Assembly: GCA_964510525.1 (NCBI GenBank) | Contig: CAZECE010000090.1 | Location: 1-63,257 of the forward strand | Source of the DNA: CAZECE01 sp964510525 | GTDB taxonomy: Bacteria > Pseudomonadota > Gammaproteobacteria > Pseudomonadales > JANQJO01 | DNA: 63,257 nucleotides | Reading direction: 5' to 3' | Part shown: positions 43,490 to 52,747 of the stretch, in pieces | Position numbering within the stretch: position 1 is the stretch's first letter | How the letters are laid out: each line of letters opens with the position of its first letter | Notes under the pieces: model-generated | Databases searched by the model: none | Told to the model about the DNA's origin: nothing | The model's input: the letters and a program-made list of their open reading frames with translations, nothing else | Position numbers and translations under genes: made by a program

Positions 43490-44113
43490 ATGAGACTTTA
43501 CGCAATGAATCTAACCCATTGTTTTTCTGTTGTTACTTTATTAACAAGAGTTACGTTATCAATATCACTGATATTTTTTGGTGGAGGCTCTCAAGAAGCA
43601 ATGGCAAGCCCGGCCGGTGATTCAAGTGAGGCTAAAGATTCTCATGGAGTCTTAACGCTTTTTAAACAGGCCAAAGGCATGAGTTTTGAATTATCTGTCC
43701 CTGTTCTGCAGATGAACCAGGTGTACGACGTGCCTGCAAACGCGTCTGCCAGTGCGTGGGCCAGTCGCGTGTTAGGTATTTTGAATCAACCTGAGAGCAT
43801 GTGGCGACTGAGTGGAGGTGGCTGTGTCAGTGTTGATTACGAAGTGCAAGCCCCATTGCTCGCGAGAATTGTAAGATCGACTAATGGATGGGAAGACCCG
43901 ATCAACGAGTCGGGGTTAGAGGGCTCCGAGCAATTGCGTGCTCGATATTTTTATCAGTGTCGGGATGTTATGAATATCGAGAATGTCGAGGCGTTGTTTT
44001 TTCAATTTTTTACTGGAGTGTCTGCTCTCGACGTTCGTATTAAAACGGGTGGGCCTGAGATTAAATCTCACATAACCTCTCAGGCTCCTAAGGTTATGAA
44101 TCCTTTTCAATGA
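43490..44113 (+). CDS. Unknown exported protein
   Basis: 207 residues from ATG 43490; ATG 43505 is an alternative with GAGA nine bases upstream. The N-terminus has a hydrophobic stretch (about 12-32) with likely cleavage near AMA, so the protein is probably periplasmic. The mature part holds ASRVLGILNQPESMWRLSGGGCVSVDYE and ARYFYQCRDVMNIENVEALFFQFFTGVS, with one Cys in each. No family recognised. It lies 22 bp before the thioesterase gene in the same direction, so co-transcription is likely. Confidence 0.6.
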   Translation: MRLYAMNLTHCFSVVTLLTRVTLSISLIFFGGGSQEAMASPAGDSSEAKDSHGVLTLFKQAKGMSFELSVPVLQMNQVYDVPANASASAWASRVLGILNQPESMWRLSGGGCVSVDYEVQAPLLARIVRSTNGWEDPINESGLEGSEQLRARYFYQCRDVMNIENVEALFFQFFTGVSALDVRIKTGGPEIKSHITSQAPKVMNPFQ

Positions 44114-44135
44114 TAAGTTTTAAGGAGACAGGGTT

Positions 44136-44564
44136 ATGTCTATTTGGAAAATAGAAGCCAGTTTAGAGCAGTTAAATCAGCGGCATCGGAATACCTTGGC
44201 GGAACACTTGGAAATCAAGATCGTCGAACTGGGTGATGATTTTATGAAAGCCTCGATGCCGGTGGATAATCGCACTCATCAGCCCAGAGGGATTTTGCAT
44301 GGCGGGGCGTCCGTGGTGCTGGCCGAATCCGTGGGCAGTTTTGCTGCCAACTTAGTGTTGGAGGATGGTTTTTTTGCGGTGGGTCTGGATATTAATGCCA
44401 ATCACATCAAGATGGTGCGCAGCGGGTTGGTGATCGCCACCGCAACGCCCGCTCACCTAGGTCGCTCAACCCAAGTGTGGGATATCCGTATTCATGATGA
44501 AGCGGATAAATTGGTGTGTGTGTCGCGGTTGACGATGGCGGTGCTACCGGGGGAGTCTAAGTAA
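44136..44564 (+). CDS. Hotdog-fold thioesterase, YdiI/MenI type
   Basis: 142 residues; ATG 44136 follows AAGGAG. Single hotdog domain of the PaaI/YdiI group, acyl-CoA thioesterases active on aromatic or intermediate acyl-CoA (such as 1,4-dihydroxy-2-naphthoyl-CoA). Marks: NTLAEHLEIKIVELGDDFMKASMPVD, HQPRGILHGGASVVLAESVGSFAAN with the catalytic Glu on the helix, and GLDINANHIKMVRSG. The exact substrate cannot be read from sequence; no menaquinone genes are nearby. Confidence 0.9.
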   Translation: MSIWKIEASLEQLNQRHRNTLAEHLEIKIVELGDDFMKASMPVDNRTHQPRGILHGGASVVLAESVGSFAANLVLEDGFFAVGLDINANHIKMVRSGLVIATATPAHLGRSTQVWDIRIHDEADKLVCVSRLTMAVLPGESK

Positions 44565-44604
44565 CGATATTTTCACAATTTGAATTCAGGTTATGACATT
44601 AGCG

Positions 44605-46176
44605 TCAAAGATTTTTTACGTTTATATTTGTACCCTGAATGAGTTGACTTGATAACTGATTGGGTTCAAATGGGTAAGCTGACGGAATAAGCCAAAGTGT
44701 ATTTTCTAAGGGTTGGTAAAATATCTTGGTTAAATCGATTTGGTTGATATGTGCATTATTTTGAATCGCTTCAATGATTTCAACTATTGAAAAGCTGTTG
44801 TTAGGTAAATTTTTCAATAGTTGTGGTAACTGGTTACGCGCCACCCCTTGTAATCCAATACGATTAAGATCCGCCATTATTTGGTGTTGCAACGTTGCAA
44901 CACCTGCACTCTGGCGAGTACCTTCGAAAATCTGATCAATCTTTTTAATTGAAGAGTGGTCTGCTTGATCCAATATTTTGGAAAAAATCTCTTGGAGATT
45001 GCGGGCTTCAGACAGTTTAAGTGATTCGATGGCTTTATTTAACGCATACGCTTCTTTTGGGAAACCGGTAAAAGCACCATAAAAGAGATGATGTTGTTGT
45101 TCTATTTGTTTAATAGAAAAATCAAACTGACTGCCTGTCAGCAGCTTTGAAATCAAACCCTCTTTGGCTGGCGGTAGTGTATTATTAAAAAATAAATTTG
45201 AATAATGATGCGGACTGTTCATTTGCATAAAAAACCAATTTCCTGGCAAACGATCCGATTCAAACTGAAAGTGGCTTCCAGTGGGACCGTGAAGAGTGAG
45301 CGCCCATTGAATACGAGGTTGTTTTAATAAAAACAAAAAGCGTTTGAGAGTATCAGCACTTTCTCGAACAAATCGAGTGGGTAGGTTAATCGAATAGGGA
45401 TAGAAATTAACGCTTATTGTGGTTTTGTAAAGCGGGATGCCCCTCCATTTGGCTTTTACATCAAGTAGAGCCGTTGCGCGCACGGGCCCATCTCTTATGC
45501 CGATCGGTTTTGCAGTAATGTGTTTTGACAGCTTTAAGTAAGGTCGAAGGTTTTTAAATAAAATACCCGCGCTTACGTCTACTCTCAGGCTATGAATTAC
45601 GTCATGTGTATTACTGTTCCAGCCTGTTAGCTGAAAGGATTTTAAATTAGTGAAATCATCAACATTGTATTCAATTTTCAACAAGGGCATATCAATGGTT
45701 CCAGAGCCTAGATCAGCAGAGACATAATCTTGATAACTGCGATTTTGGTTGTTAAAAACGATATAAACGTAACGTTGGGTATGAGGAGTTTCTATTTGAA
45801 TTTCATGCAGGACTTCCATAGATTCGAGCTGATAAGGTAACCTTTTTTCCCCCGAATCTTGCATCATAAAAACAAGCTCATCCCAGGGATCCAAGTAATG
45901 CTCGTTACCCTTAATGGGTTGTGTAGAATGCCCTGCAAGAAACAGCTGCCCAGCTTGATCAAACTCATCAAATTGAAACGGAATGGGAATGAGCTTTTTA
46001 CCACGAAAGGCCATCAATGATAGTGAATCCAGTGGGTAATGTTGTAGCTCAGAGGGTAGCGCTTGACCCTTTATGACCATGGGGTAGATGTTTAGAAATG
46101 CTTGGTCTGTACTCGCCAACGCGGGTGAGATTGAGAGTGCTAAAAAAACTAGGAACTTCGCTAGAAGCTTAAGCAT
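44605..46176 (-). CDS. Unknown exported protein, last gene of the hpt operon
   Basis: 523 residues. Signal peptide MLKLLAKFLVFLALSISPALA with cleavage near ALA, no further membrane helix, so it is periplasmic or surface exposed. The N-terminal half (about 25-330) seems beta-rich, with YPMVIKGQALPSELQHYPLDSLSL, LIPIPFQFDEFDQAG and DPWDELVFMMQDSG; the pattern IPIPFQFDE-x-D recurs in uncharacterised exported proteins of marine bacteria, as far as I recall. The C-terminal part (about 370-500) is helical. It overlaps the upstream unknown gene by 8 bp, so the two are coupled. Function unknown. Confidence 0.65.
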   Translation of the reverse strand: MLKLLAKFLVFLALSISPALASTDQAFLNIYPMVIKGQALPSELQHYPLDSLSLMAFRGKKLIPIPFQFDEFDQAGQLFLAGHSTQPIKGNEHYLDPWDELVFMMQDSGEKRLPYQLESMEVLHEIQIETPHTQRYVYIVFNNQNRSYQDYVSADLGSGTIDMPLLKIEYNVDDFTNLKSFQLTGWNSNTHDVIHSLRVDVSAGILFKNLRPYLKLSKHITAKPIGIRDGPVRATALLDVKAKWRGIPLYKTTISVNFYPYSINLPTRFVRESADTLKRFLFLLKQPRIQWALTLHGPTGSHFQFESDRLPGNWFFMQMNSPHHYSNLFFNNTLPPAKEGLISKLLTGSQFDFSIKQIEQQHHLFYGAFTGFPKEAYALNKAIESLKLSEARNLQEIFSKILDQADHSSIKKIDQIFEGTRQSAGVATLQHQIMADLNRIGLQGVARNQLPQLLKNLPNNSFSIVEIIEAIQNNAHINQIDLTKIFYQPLENTLWLIPSAYPFEPNQLSSQLIQGTNINVKNL

Positions 46177-47575
46177 TCAACGAGTTTACTACATCCCTGA
46201 TGCTGTTTGAAACTAAGACGTCATCTATGGATGATGATTGACGAATAAAGAACCTTTTTTCAATTTGATAGATGAGGCTTAATGTTTCAATAGGAACCGG
46301 TAACCAGCGGGATAAGTGGCGCAAAAATCTTGGGCTCACACTGGGCTTTTCTTCTTGCGATAGAGAAGAAATTGCAACCAAAAGTCTACTGATATATAAG
46401 TTTAAGACGGTTATGGCTCTGTTTTGATTGAAAGTACCGTTGGATGGAAGTTGTCGTTTCGCTCGTTCAACGGTTCTTAGAATATCAATGACAAATTTAT
46501 TAAGAGAGCCATGCTGCTGATAGTGCCTATTAGCAGGTGTTTGTATTGACTCATTGGTATCTTCTGTGATGCCTTCAATATCGTTGAGAAGTTGACCCAG
46601 CTCGCCGAGCAAAATTGCAAACTGAAGTTGGTCAGTGGGTAGTGCGTGTTGTGTTAAGTAACTGTTAGGAAGGACTGCGGCAGCACCTTTGGCCATTGTG
46701 ATACCAAAAAGTTTTGAGGCACTTAAAGTTGATTTTTGCTGAAGCAAGCTTTCAATCTGAGCTTGATGTACCGCGTATAAACTCAGTTTGATGCTTGGTG
46801 TATCGATAAGATTATCTATTAATGCAAGCACGCGTCGAATTTTCAAATCCATAGGGGGAGCCGCATTATTATCTTTTGAGTGAAGCGTATTAGTAATCAG
46901 TTCAATAAACTGTTGTTTCTCTTCAGGAGAAACAGATGCGTCATCCATAATGTTATCGGTATAAGGGTACAACAAACTGTAAGCATACAATTCTGGAGTT
47001 GGGTCCATGGGCTGATCATTACAAAATGCTAACAGCATAAATGCCCAGTAGTTGGTTAATGCTCGGTAGTGATCTTTGGGAGATAGTAAACTTTTATCTA
47101 AAGGGTTCGACTTTATTTTTTCAAGAAACTTTTGCGAATTCGTCAAAATATCTTTTATGACATTGATGGATTCAGTAATATTTTCATTACCTAAATTAAG
47201 TTTTTCTGATGTGGGTGACAGTAGGTGCTGAAAAATAGTATCGACTCCGCCATTAATCAGGGTATCCATAGGAAGCTTTATATTATTTAGCCTCAGCTTT
47301 CTCATTGCTAAAAAGAAACTTAAGTGCTGCCAGAGATTACCAGCGAAAGACTTGTGAGATAGGGTTTTGATGTTGCTAAGGCGCTTTCCATCAGTATTGA
47401 AAAGCTGTGCGTGTATTGGTGAAGTCATTTCATTTGCTGCGGCGTGTATCTCGGTTCGAGAACACGGTCTAATACGAAAGAGGGGATGAATTCCTCCCAA
47501 TGGGGATATTATTGCCTCGTGCTGTGTTACAGGGTCTGTATGAATTAATGAAGGCGTAACGGAATTATGATGCAT
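46169..47575 (-). CDS. Unknown cytosolic helical protein in the hpt operon
   Basis: 468 residues; no signal peptide or membrane segment. Predicted mostly helical, with many Leu/Ile heptads, and a conserved-looking stretch DPTPELYAYSLLYPYTDNIMDD. No enzyme motif recognised. AT-rich. It starts 14 bp after the stop of the TraB/GumN gene with no obvious Shine-Dalgarno, so translation may be coupled, and it overlaps the next gene by 8 bp. It could be a partner or regulator of the exported protein that follows; this is inference from context. Confidence 0.6.
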   Translation of the reverse strand: MHHNSVTPSLIHTDPVTQHEAIISPLGGIHPLFRIRPCSRTEIHAAANEMTSPIHAQLFNTDGKRLSNIKTLSHKSFAGNLWQHLSFFLAMRKLRLNNIKLPMDTLINGGVDTIFQHLLSPTSEKLNLGNENITESINVIKDILTNSQKFLEKIKSNPLDKSLLSPKDHYRALTNYWAFMLLAFCNDQPMDPTPELYAYSLLYPYTDNIMDDASVSPEEKQQFIELITNTLHSKDNNAAPPMDLKIRRVLALIDNLIDTPSIKLSLYAVHQAQIESLLQQKSTLSASKLFGITMAKGAAAVLPNSYLTQHALPTDQLQFAILLGELGQLLNDIEGITEDTNESIQTPANRHYQQHGSLNKFVIDILRTVERAKRQLPSNGTFNQNRAITVLNLYISRLLVAISSLSQEEKPSVSPRFLRHLSRWLPVPIETLSLIYQIEKRFFIRQSSSIDDVLVSNSIRDVVNSLNA

Positions 47576-47589
47576 GTACGTATTGGTAA

Positions 47590-48504
47590 TTAATTAGCGA
47601 TATCGATTGATTCATTTTTTGAAGCGCTTGAGTGTGAAAATGGTTCAATTAAAAAATTATTATTAGAGCTGAGCAGTTCAATCAAACCATCTTTCCCCGC
47701 TAAATGCGCAGCTCCGACCAGCACCATCTCGGTTTCAGGCGTTTTTGCCAGTTTTTCAATGATTGGCAGCCAGGCTAGGTTTCTGTTCGTCATTAATTGT
47801 TGGTAAAGCATCGGGTGCTCTGATTTCATGGGTTGGATTAAGGTTGTGTCTAAATCTTTTAGATTGCCGCTTTTCCAGGTGGTCATGAGTTTTTCAACTT
47901 CCGTTGAAAATTTTGATAATTCTTCCAAAAAATATTGAACAAATTTTTCTTGGTTGCCGTCTCCAAGTTGCAATAACAGTTGTAAATGATCATCGATGGC
48001 TTCTAACCCCTGTGTAGTTTTATTATCAGCGAGTGCTTTCTGGTAGTAGGTTTTGTCGACACCCGTCTGGTTGATGCCGAGTTTTTGCAGCTCTAACCCC
48101 AGTAGTGTTAGATAAACAAAACCTGGTTTGTATGTATTCATCATTTTTAAGGGAAAACCAACCGTCTGTGTGTATTGTTGTAACGCTTGGTACGTTGGTT
48201 TGGTGAGAGCTTTTTCGAGGGTGGTGCCATCGGTATATAGGGCTTGAGACAAAATAAATTGCTGCATGGCCGGGCCTTCGAGTTGGCCAATGTCGGTTTC
48301 AAATACCAAATGGGATGAGGCTTGGTAGGCGGTTTCAAATGCTTTTGGAATCTTATCTTCTGCCCGTAATACATGGATGGTACCCGCTAAATACAGCGTA
48401 TTATTCTTGTATTCGACTTTCCAAACCGGTGCCGCATACACATGGATGGACACGGCAAAGAGCAACGTGAGGCTGGCGGTGAGTTGGCGAATGATTCGGT
48501 TCAT
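47590..48504 (-). CDS. TraB/GumN family protein
   Basis: About 304 residues from ATG 48504, which overlaps the stop of the phosphorylase gene (ATGA); the longer upstream frame is a shadow of that gene. Signal peptide (hydrophobic LTLLFAVSIHVYA, cut after YAA region). Family marks: VEYKNNTLYLAGTIHVLRAEDKIP with GTxH, HLVFETDIG and the C-terminal VLVGAAHLAGKDGLIELL (second GxxH). These are probably metal-dependent hydrolases of the Tiki/TraB superfamily. The protein is likely periplasmic; its substrate is unknown. Confidence 0.85.
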   Translation of the reverse strand: MNRIIRQLTASLTLLFAVSIHVYAAPVWKVEYKNNTLYLAGTIHVLRAEDKIPKAFETAYQASSHLVFETDIGQLEGPAMQQFILSQALYTDGTTLEKALTKPTYQALQQYTQTVGFPLKMMNTYKPGFVYLTLLGLELQKLGINQTGVDKTYYQKALADNKTTQGLEAIDDHLQLLLQLGDGNQEKFVQYFLEELSKFSTEVEKLMTTWKSGNLKDLDTTLIQPMKSEHPMLYQQLMTNRNLAWLPIIEKLAKTPETEMVLVGAAHLAGKDGLIELLSSNNNFLIEPFSHSSASKNESIDIAN

Positions 48505-49289
48505 CGGAGTGACTCCAGAGTATGTTTTACAAGCCGTTTGATGTTGCCCATGCCATCTATCATGGCTTGATGCAGTTGATTCATCGTAATGGGTTGATCG
48601 GAGCAGCCCGCCGCAGGATTCACAACCAAGCAAACACTGGCATAAGACATCCCAAGTTCTTTGGCCAAGGCCGCTTCTGGCATGGCCGTCATGCCCACAA
48701 TGTCGCAACCGTCTTGGGTCAGTTTGCGTATCTCTGCTTCGGTTTCCAATCGTGGCCCTTGGGTACAGCCGTAAGTCGCCGTTGCGCTGCACGATAAATC
48801 ACAATAGTGCGCACTGGTGATCAGCTGCTGTCTTAAATTTTCACAAAAAGGTTGGCCGAATTCGATGTGATCTAAGGCTTGGGTGAGGTACGGGTTAATT
48901 GCAGTTGGTAATCGCTCGGGTGATTCAGGCGAGGCATCATAGTAACTGTGTTCACGACCATAGGTGTAATCAATCAATTGGTCCGGAAGGACGATGTGCG
49001 TCGGGGCTTGCATGTCAGGATGAATGCCGCCAACTGCATTGACCGCGATGATTTTTTCACACCCTAGTTTTTTCAGTGCAAAAAGATTGGCCCGATAGGG
49101 GATTTTATCAGGGGGATATCGGTGAGGTTGACCGTGACGGGCCAAAAAAGCTATTTTATTGCCGTGGATACGGTCCAGTTGGATAGCCGCTGAAGGAACG
49201 CCATAAGGGGTTTCTATCGATTTTTCTGAACTGGAATCTTCAGCAAAGAAAGTATTGAGACCCGAGCCGCCAATCAGTCCGATGGTCAT
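48501..49289 (-). CDS. S-methyl-5'-thioinosine phosphorylase (MTAP family)
   Basis: 262 residues, nucleoside phosphorylase of the MTA phosphorylase family. Marks: IGLIGGSGL, FLARHGQPHRYPPDKIPYRANLFALKKLGCEKIIAVNAVGG, QGPRLETEAEI and DIVGMTAMPEAALAKELGM. In Pseudomonas the homologue cleaves methylthioinosine, formed from methylthioadenosine after deamination, to hypoxanthine; the adjacent hypoxanthine phosphoribosyltransferase gene fits this. The two genes overlap by 4 bp. I prefer the thioinosine phosphorylase call because of this neighbour. Confidence 0.85.
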   Translation of the reverse strand: MTIGLIGGSGLNTFFAEDSSSEKSIETPYGVPSAAIQLDRIHGNKIAFLARHGQPHRYPPDKIPYRANLFALKKLGCEKIIAVNAVGGIHPDMQAPTHIVLPDQLIDYTYGREHSYYDASPESPERLPTAINPYLTQALDHIEFGQPFCENLRQQLITSAHYCDLSCSATATYGCTQGPRLETEAEIRKLTQDGCDIVGMTAMPEAALAKELGMSYASVCLVVNPAAGCSDQPITMNQLHQAMIDGMGNIKRLVKHTLESLR

Positions 49290-49858
49290 GCGTCTGCCGT
49301 ACCTACGTCTGCCGTACCTATGGCATAAATGCCAGAAAGATTACGAAAGTAGCCTTTGTAATCCATGCCAGCACCAAAGACGTATCGATCTTCAACGGTC
49401 AGCCCAATAAAGTCGGGTCGAATGTCGTCTTGTTTGCGGTCGTGCTCTTTTTCAATCAGTACGGCACTCAGCACCTTTTTGGCTCCCTGGGCTGTGAACG
49501 CTTGAAGGATGGTTTTAAGGGTCTCTCCTTCGTCGAAAATGTCATCGACAATGACGATCGTGCGATCTTGCAGCGCCAGCTTCGGCAGTGATTGCCAAAT
49601 CAAGTTGCTGCCCGTGGTGTCTTCCCGATAGCGGCTCGTGTGCACATAATCAAGCTCCATGGGAAAGTCCCAATGACGCATCAGCCCGTTACAAAATACG
49701 ATACCGCCGTTCATCACACAGCAGATGATGGGGTTGGTGTTGCAAATTTCGTTACCAATTTGATCCGCCAGATCAGCAATGGTTTTATCGACGACTTCAC
49801 CGGAATGAAGTTCATCGGCGTTTCGTTGGATGCGTGTAACGGTATCGAGATCGAGCAT
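49286..49858 (-). CDS. hpt: Hypoxanthine-guanine phosphoribosyltransferase
   Basis: 190 residues, purine salvage enzyme that makes IMP/GMP from hypoxanthine/guanine and PRPP. The PRPP loop is IVIVDDIFDEGETLK; NPIICCVMNGGIVFCNGLMR is typical of the N-terminal binding loop; the C-terminus has FIGLTVEDRYVFGAGMDYKGYFRNLSGIYAI. A tandem 15-bp duplication (49293-49322) lengthens the end as GTADVGTADA. It is the first gene of the hpt - methylthioinosine phosphorylase - TraB run, recycling the hypoxanthine produced by its neighbour. Confidence 0.9.
   Translation of the reverse strand: MLDLDTVTRIQRNADELHSGEVVDKTIADLADQIGNEICNTNPIICCVMNGGIVFCNGLMRHWDFPMELDYVHTSRYREDTTGSNLIWQSLPKLALQDRTIVIVDDIFDEGETLKTILQAFTAQGAKKVLSAVLIEKEHDRKQDDIRPDFIGLTVEDRYVFGAGMDYKGYFRNLSGIYAIGTADVGTADA
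49293..49322. repeat. Tandem 15-bp repeat at the hpt/phosphorylase junction
   Basis: CGTCTGCCGTACCTA at 49293-49307 and 49308-49322. In frame in hpt, where it encodes the repeated tail GTADVGTADA immediately before the stop codon that overlaps the next start. Confidence 0.9.
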
Positions 49859-49940
49859 ACATATTCCGTTTTATGGTGTAGTAGTGATAAGGGTAGGTTT
49901 ACGAGCCTGGCTTTACGAGCATTGTTTTACTAGAGTTGTT

Positions 49941-51077
49941 TTACGAACCTGTATCAGGGTCGGTTTCATGTACCAAATGCACTGTCGTGGTTGGGAAGGC
50001 CATTTCAGCACCCGCTTTTTCAATAATGTCTGCAATACCCAGCAAAACGTCCTGTTTGATTTCATGGTATTGGATCCAGTTAGTGGTTTTGGTAAACGTG
50101 TATAAATAAAAATCCAGTGAACTGGCAGCAAACTGATTGAAATTCACAATCAGCGTTTGATTTTGGTCGATGTCTGGGTGGTGTTGCAAGTACGCTTTAA
50201 TGTCTGACGCCAAGGGCGCTACTTTGTGTAAGTCGCAATAGCGTACGCCTAGGGTTTCTTTGATGCGGCGATTGGTCATCCGCGAGGGGTTTTCAACACT
50301 GATGTTGTTGAAGGTTGAATTGGGTATGTACAGCGGACGTTTGTCAAAGGTTCGAATGCGCGTTAAGCGCCAGCCAATTTCTTCGACGGTGCCTTCAATG
50401 TCTCGGTCTGGAGAGCGGATCCAGTCACCCACTTTGAAAGGGCGATCTAAATACAGCATCAAACCGCCAAAAAAGTTGGCTAACAGGTCTTTTGCAGCAA
50501 AACCCACGGCAATTCCGCCGATACCCCCAAAAGCAAGCACACCTGAAATACTGTAACCAAAATATTGCAGGATGATTAAACTGGTGGTGATGAAGACGGA
50601 GGCCCGCGTTAATTTGCCAATCGCATGAATGGTGGTGGCATCCAGCGGTTTTCGTTCGGGCTTTGGCAGCAGTAAATTTTTTTCTGTTAAGGTTGTGAAT
50701 CGCCAAAAAAACCAGGCAATTAATCCGATGACCAACACATCGCGAAGCGGTTGATAAAACGTTAATAACGTCCGATCCGCTGCCTTTTCAGTGACTTCAA
50801 ACGCAAAGCTGAAGCCAACGACCCAGATAAAAATGGCAAGCGGTTTTGCCAGCGCATTTAACAGAGCATCATCCCAAGGGCTTTGTGTTTCGGCCAATTT
50901 AACTTCTAATTTGGCGAGAAAGCGCCGGGCAAAAAAGTTAGCCAAGAGCGTCATAAAGATGATCAAGAAAACTTCAGCAATCCAAAAGTAAGCCGCACTC
51001 GAAGCAATGCCTTCTGATAATTGCTCGGAACCTGTTTTCATGAGATTTTGAATCCATTGTGGAACGTGTGTCGACAT
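49941..51077 (-). CDS. Small-conductance mechanosensitive channel, MscS family
   Basis: 378 residues. About four to five membrane helices in the first 200 residues (about 28-50, 75-98, 110-125, 155-175), the pore helix with GISGVLAFGGIGGIAVGFAAKDLLANFFGGL (Gly/Ala-rich TM3), then the cytosolic beta domain with YLDRPFKVGDWIRSPDRDIEGTVEEIGWRLTRIRTFDKRPLYIPNS. It releases solutes at hypo-osmotic shock in the inner membrane. Neighbours are nagZ and the hpt operon on the same strand. Confidence 0.93.
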   Translation of the reverse strand: MSTHVPQWIQNLMKTGSEQLSEGIASSAAYFWIAEVFLIIFMTLLANFFARRFLAKLEVKLAETQSPWDDALLNALAKPLAIFIWVVGFSFAFEVTEKAADRTLLTFYQPLRDVLVIGLIAWFFWRFTTLTEKNLLLPKPERKPLDATTIHAIGKLTRASVFITTSLIILQYFGYSISGVLAFGGIGGIAVGFAAKDLLANFFGGLMLYLDRPFKVGDWIRSPDRDIEGTVEEIGWRLTRIRTFDKRPLYIPNSTFNNISVENPSRMTNRRIKETLGVRYCDLHKVAPLASDIKAYLQHHPDIDQNQTLIVNFNQFAASSLDFYLYTFTKTTNWIQYHEIKQDVLLGIADIIEKAGAEMAFPTTTVHLVHETDPDTGS

Positions 51078-51158
51078 AAAGGTTCAATTAGCCTAATGGG
51101 TTATGTATAAAAACATTATAAGAAGAATCCCCAAAAATAAGAAGAATCGTCACTTAAG

Positions 51159-52178
51159 TTATGGTACTGGCTTTAAGGTTAGTAGCTTCTTTTGCGCCTC
51201 AATTCTTTCGCTAGACGTTGAAAAAGCCTCCCAGTGCCAGCCACGAGCGCATCTCAAGGTGTTAGCCTGCTGTTCCGGTAACTTCGTAATTTGACTGGAT
51301 TCCATTGCCTCCAACATCAGATTGCTGGTTTCCCGATTGTTGCAGTTAAGTAAGACATCACAGCCGGCATTCAGAGCGGTGAGCGCTTTATCTTTAGGGT
51401 CGGGAATATAGGCTGTGGCGCCCACCATATTTAAGTCATCAGAAAACACGATGCCTGAATACGCGTGCGTTTTTTTGAGGTAGTGCTCGACCCAGAAGTT
51501 TGAAAAAGCTACGGGTTCAGGCGCAATGTTTTCATAGACGATGTGGGCGGTCATTAGCGCGGGTAATGTCGGCAGTAAGTGCAGAAACACATTTAAGTCC
51601 CGTTGTTCAATATCCCTCAATTCTCGGTCATCAACCGGCAGTTCCAAATGCGAGTCAGGCGTGACATACCCATGGCCAGGAAAGTGTTTTCCTGTGGCGG
51701 CCATCCCGGCCTGCTCCATACCCAGTAGATAGGCTTGAGCTAACTCGATCAGTTCAGCCGGGTCCCCGCTGATGGCACGGTTGCCAATGATTTCTGAGTG
51801 CCCCAAGTTTAAATCCAGCACTGGGCTGAAACTGATGTCGATATCGAGGCTTAAAATTTCACTGGCCATTAGCCAGGCATGTGTGGTGAGCCAAGAGGCA
51901 GCGGCTTCTCGAGAAGGTTGTTTGATCCCCTCTGCCAAGGGTGGGAGAACGGTCAGTGGCTCTTTTATGCGTTGCACTCGACCCCCTTCCTGGTCAATGG
52001 CCAGGATGAGTTCGGGCCGCAGATGGCGAATTTGCACGATCAAGGATTTTAATTGCTCTATGCTCTCGATATTTCGGGCGAAAAATATCAAGCCACCTAA
52101 TTGTGGGTGCAAGATAAATTCTTTGTCTTCTGGGGTTAATTCTAAACCAGGGATGTCTGCGATCAATCTACCAAGCAT
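51159..52178 (-). CDS. nagZ: Beta-N-acetylhexosaminidase NagZ
   Basis: 339 residues, GH3 family cytosolic enzyme that removes GlcNAc from anhydromuropeptides in cell-wall recycling. Marks: QLGGLIFFARNIES, ILAIDQEGGRVQRI, the His/Asp dyad region KHFPGHGYVTPDSHLELP, and FSDDLNMVGA with the Asp nucleophile. The length is normal (E. coli 341). It sits next to an L,D-transpeptidase gene, so two cell-wall functions are clustered; a run of three 16-bp repeats separates them. Confidence 0.95.
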   Translation of the reverse strand: MLGRLIADIPGLELTPEDKEFILHPQLGGLIFFARNIESIEQLKSLIVQIRHLRPELILAIDQEGGRVQRIKEPLTVLPPLAEGIKQPSREAAASWLTTHAWLMASEILSLDIDISFSPVLDLNLGHSEIIGNRAISGDPAELIELAQAYLLGMEQAGMAATGKHFPGHGYVTPDSHLELPVDDRELRDIEQRDLNVFLHLLPTLPALMTAHIVYENIAPEPVAFSNFWVEHYLKKTHAYSGIVFSDDLNMVGATAYIPDPKDKALTALNAGCDVLLNCNNRETSNLMLEAMESSQITKLPEQQANTLRCARGWHWEAFSTSSERIEAQKKLLTLKPVP

Positions 52179-52194
52179 GGGTTACCTATCCTGT

Positions 52195-52242
52195 GGGTGT
52201 TTTAGCCTATGTGTGTTTTAGCCTGCGTGTGTTTTAGCTCGA
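52195..52242. repeat. Three tandem 16-bp repeats between nagZ and the L,D-transpeptidase gene
   Basis: Units at 52195-52210, 52211-52226 and 52227-52242, each around GTGTGTTTTAGCCT (the first begins GGGTGT and the last has AGCTCGA). They fill nearly all of the 65-bp gap, including the region where a nagZ promoter or ribosome site would lie. Confidence 0.85.
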
Positions 52243-52243
52243 A

Positions 52244-52726
52244 TTAAAGTTGAATATCGACGGGGGTGTAAACGGGTACCAGATCAAACAGCTCGATGAT
52301 ATCGAGATTTCTCATACGGATACAGCCATGCGATTTTGGGATTCCCATGGGTTGATCGTCGGGTGTGCCATGAATATAGATGTAGCGTTGCATAGAGTCG
52401 TGTTGTCCGAGTCGGTTATGACCAAGTTCTAAACCACTGAGCCATAAAATACGAGTCAGGATCCAGTCTCGGTTGGGATGATCGCGCCTTAATTGTTCAT
52501 TATAGATCTCACCCGTGGGGCGGCGACCAACGAAGACGCTTCCTGCGCTGGCTCCCTGGCCGATTTTAGCGCGGATGATGTGTTTTCCAGTTGGAGTACA
52601 AAAGCTATTTTTCAACTGCCCCGGCCCTTTTTCTGCTGATGAAATGCTGTAGTGAGCAAGGGTTTTTTGCTTATCGCCATCGACAAGTCTGAGGGTTTGA
52701 TTGTGGAGCTGAATCGTAATTTTCAT
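52244..52726 (-). CDS. L,D-transpeptidase (YkuD domain)
   Basis: 160 residues, YkuD family, which forms 3-3 peptidoglycan crosslinks or attaches proteins. The catalytic motif reads HGTPDDQPMGIP and SHGCIRMRN with the nucleophilic Cys. Unusually, the N-terminus (MKITIQLHNQTLRLVDGDKQ) has no visible signal peptide, so export is not obvious; similar short YkuD proteins exist in gammaproteobacteria. It is divergent from lexA, and the first LexA box lies 21 bp upstream of its start, so SOS control of this gene too is possible. Confidence 0.88.
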   Translation of the reverse strand: MKITIQLHNQTLRLVDGDKQKTLAHYSISSAEKGPGQLKNSFCTPTGKHIIRAKIGQGASAGSVFVGRRPTGEIYNEQLRRDHPNRDWILTRILWLSGLELGHNRLGQHDSMQRYIYIHGTPDDQPMGIPKSHGCIRMRNLDIIELFDLVPVYTPVDIQL

Positions 52727-52747
52727 GGATTTAATAATAGTTTGTTC

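Noticed and set aside
47590..48792. 400-residue TraB/GumN form from an upstream start
   Set aside because: The extra residues are a frame shadow of the phosphorylase gene; ATG 48504 with a signal peptide fits the family.
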